Of a stretch of 64,000 nucleotides of DNA, positions 61,822 through 64,000 are shown in pieces. The translations under genes and the position numbers were made by a program. Position 1 is the first letter of the stretch, and the number at the start of each line of letters is the position of its first letter. The notes beneath the pieces were generated by a model. The model worked only from the letters and a program-made list of their open reading frames with translations. It was not told where the DNA came from and searched no databases. The stretch is from Musa acuminata AAA Group (taxonomy: Eukaryota; Streptophyta; Magnoliopsida; Zingiberales; Musaceae). The DNA is taken from the NCBI RefSeq assembly GCF_036884655.1, contig NC_088340.1, forward strand, positions 13,821,001 through 13,885,000, given 5' to 3'.

Positions 61822-62759
61822 ATGGCTCTTTTCGGCATCCAAGAGGCTCACTCTCTCATTTGTCCTTCATTCTTCAATGGGACAGACTACACTTATTGGA
61901 AAACTCGAATGAGAGTTTTTTTGCTTTCATTGAATCTTGATTTATAGCATATAGTCGAAAACGGATTTGAAATGTCTTCTCTTCTAGTGAACCATTGGAA
62001 TGATTTGGAGAAGAAGACGTTTTCTCTAAATGCAAAGGCTATGAATGCCTTGTTTTGCGCTTTAGATAAAAATGAATTCAATCAAGTTTCTTTGTGCGAA
62101 ACGACTTTCAACATATGGCACACTCTTGAAATCACACATGAAGGCACTTCTAGAGTTAAAGATTCAAAAATCAACTTTTTAATGCATGATTTCGAGCTCT
62201 TCCAAATGAAGCCAAGCGAAATTATTGTTGACATGTACACCCGTTTTACGGATGTCGTCAATGGTTTAAAGCTCTTGGCAAATGTTTCTCAAATTTTGAA
62301 CTTATTAGTAAAGTTTTATGATCACTTTCTAAAGCTTGGGAATCAAAAGTAACGGCAATACAAGAAACAAAAGATTTAAATATTTTTCCACTTGAAGAAC
62401 TTATCGGTTCATTGATGGCATATGAAATGGTGCACAATGCACATGATGAATATGATGAACATGATGAACAAAATCACCTTCCAAAGAACAGGAAGGATTT
62501 GGGACATAGAACATTTGAAGACCACTCGAGCATAAGCTCAAGTGATTGTGAACTTAAACTACAAATGAAACAAAAATTAAAAATAAAAAAGAATAGAACT
62601 ACTTGCTTTGAATGCAAGAAGAAGAACAAAAATTGGCATGAATCAAGCTCCTCCGAATATGAGGAGAAAATCAAGAAAGGCGAGGTGGCAAACTACGCCT
62701 TAACGGCATTCAACGATGAGGTAATCGAAACTCCCTTAATTTATTTTAAAATTACTTGA
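61822..62759 (+). pseudogene. gag: gag pseudogene of D
   Basis: Homologous along its length to the intact gag of B. It starts MALFGIQEAHSL; a TAG (61945-61947) stands where B has Trp (codon TGG), the sequence then stays in frame to about 62270, where a base change in length shifts the frame; a TGA follows in the gag-like frame near 62322, and homology continues in another frame to 62759 ([16 protein letters not shown]). The TTCFECKKKNKNW stretch still has both Cys of a half knuckle. The ends coincide with those of gag in B, with no pol after it. Confidence 0.88.
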
Positions 62760-64000
62760 TGTTTTTCATGATGTATTTTTTTAATAATTATTTTTTCTTA
62801 AAAATTACATATTAAAAAAATTAAAAATATAAGAATATGATCATGCTCATAATTTTAAAAATAATAATAAAAATTATATGTTTTATGTTAATAGAATAAA
62901 ATGTTAGATTTAAATCTAATGATCATATATATGTTTTTCTTAAGAAGAAAAAATGTGTATCTTGATGATTTTTGATTTTGATTAAAACCATGCTTGATGT
63001 CTTAATGAAAATATTAATAAGTTTAATATGGAAAACTAAATGATTTTGGTTGAAAAAATCTTATGCTCAATAAAACCATGATTGATGAATATGCTTTATG
63101 TTTAATGATTTTTTTGCATTGTATGTCATATCATGATGAATATTTTAAAAATAAATAAAATCATGTTTGATTTGCAGTAATACATAATGATCATGCTTAA
63201 TGAGTTTTCTTTCGAAATGATGCATAATGATTTTTATGATTTATGGATTATCAATTTTTCATGATAATAAAAGTGGCTTTTTCGGTTTAAAAATGATACA
63301 TGTTTTGATTTGACATAAATGAAATAGGCATGCCTATATGAAATAGTGTAAGTGTCATGCTTGACGATTGTATACTTAATGATGCATAAAGATGTAATGA
63401 AAATATTAAATATTTTGACATCATGATTGACGATTTTATGCATGAGATTTTAAAAGTTATACATGATGATTTGGTCTTGATGGTTTTTATGAAGAAATTC
63501 ATTTTTTGATCCTAAACGTTGATGCATGTTTTTATTTGGCATAAAAGAAAAGAACATGCATGTATTAAATAAATCACATGAATTAAAACAACTAAAAAGT
63601 GGAAAGGTTTCTTCTAGAAAAATTTATTTTTTCGATTTTATTGATTTTTCAAAAAGGGAAATTAACGAATCTATTTGTATTACTTTTGTGAATTTCTTGA
63701 AAATGATCTTGATTTGATGATTTAAATAAGCTTTTTCTTGATTTTTTGAAATTTGTAAATTTAGATTTCTTATGCTTAAATCAAGATTTTATATGCATGA
63801 ATTAATATCTTGTTCTCTTACAAGATTGAATGAATTCTATCTTTTTCATGATCTCCTAAGAATTCTTTATGTTATTTATTTAAGATGAGATTTGTTAAAA
63901 TGAATCACGGTTTCTCTTGATTTTTCAAAATTATAACTTGAGTATTCATTTTATAAATCAAGATTGTTTATATGTTCTCTCATGACATCTTTTAAGGCTT
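62760..64000 (+). other. Non-coding internal tail of D, to window end
   Basis: AT-rich DNA with repeated ATGATGA and TTGATGATTT words, similar in style and in several phrases (GATCCTAAACGTTGATGCATG at about 63508, also in B at 19152) to the tail of B. No pol motif is seen in either strand up to 64000. Confidence 0.7.

Larger units (their letters stand above)
51437..64000 (+). mobile_element. Sirevirus-like gag-only copia element D (plus strand, partial, split by C)
   Basis: The 5' LTR is in two parts, 51437-52480 and 61215-61771, because element C inserted with duplication ACATT. The primer site is 61774-61785, the gag pseudogene 61822-62759, and an AT-rich tail runs to the window end. After gag the text (TTATTTTAAAATTACTTGATG) matches that of B (18778-18797), so D belongs to the same gag-only family. 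It is inserted in the integrase of E. The 3' LTR is outside the window. Confidence 0.85.

Overview
The window is plant nuclear DNA, most likely from a monocot. Exon/intron genes with GT-AG introns sit among nested LTR retrotransposons and small 8-bp-TSD DNA transposons. The style of the repeats (long copia LTRs with GGCGGTGCAACCGCC-type arrays) reminds me of banana relatives (Musaceae); that species-level guess is inference. There is nothing prokaryotic, no CRISPR array, and I recognised no tRNA or rRNA gene.

Three host genes lie on the + strand. (1) An aminoalcohol phosphotransferase gene (AAPT type, last step of phosphatidylcholine/phosphatidylethanolamine synthesis) runs from 3508 to 31805 in 16 visible exons. 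Its first coding exon lies beyond the left edge, so the window opens inside its first intron. Its introns are very large (7.7 kb and 13.3 kb) and hold most of the transposons in the left half. (2) A ROPGEF1-like guanine nucleotide exchange factor for ROP GTPases (34378-39577, 5 exons, 567 aa). (3) A CYP71-type cytochrome P450 (40805-42424, 2 exons, 511 aa).

Transposons inside AAPT introns: two members of a minus-strand LTR family without recognisable pol (A1, 1-2859, cut by the window edge; A2, 5497-10019, complete); three hAT-like non-autonomous elements with CAAGG ends (G1 974-1491, nested in A1; G3 10161-10916; G2 12776-13644); a complete and very young gag-only Sirevirus-like copia element (B, 15264-23836, 2.57-kb LTRs, TSD GTTGA); and a 788-bp tandem duplication (24985-27474) whose second copy carries another hAT-like element (H, 26030-26930).

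The right third (43035-64000) is a stack of nested copia elements. The oldest, E, is on the minus strand. Its 3' LTR was split by a foreign solo LTR (F, TSD CACTA), and a 1230-bp segment spanning the E/F junction was then amplified to three tandem copies. The integrase of E was split by D (plus strand, gag-only type like B), and the 5' LTR of D was split by C (52481-61209, TSD ACATT), a full-length copia element with gag-PR-IN-RT-RH that is inactivated by stops and a frameshift. D and E continue past the right edge.

I did not find a new defence or metabolic system. The most notable items are the gag-only Sirevirus-like family with one near-identical-LTR copy inside a housekeeping gene, the tandem triplication across a nested insertion junction, the interior-swapping hAT-like family, and a possible coding relic in the ROPGEF1 intron. 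All alignments were done by eye, so exon borders and element ends are good to a few bases and identities are estimates.
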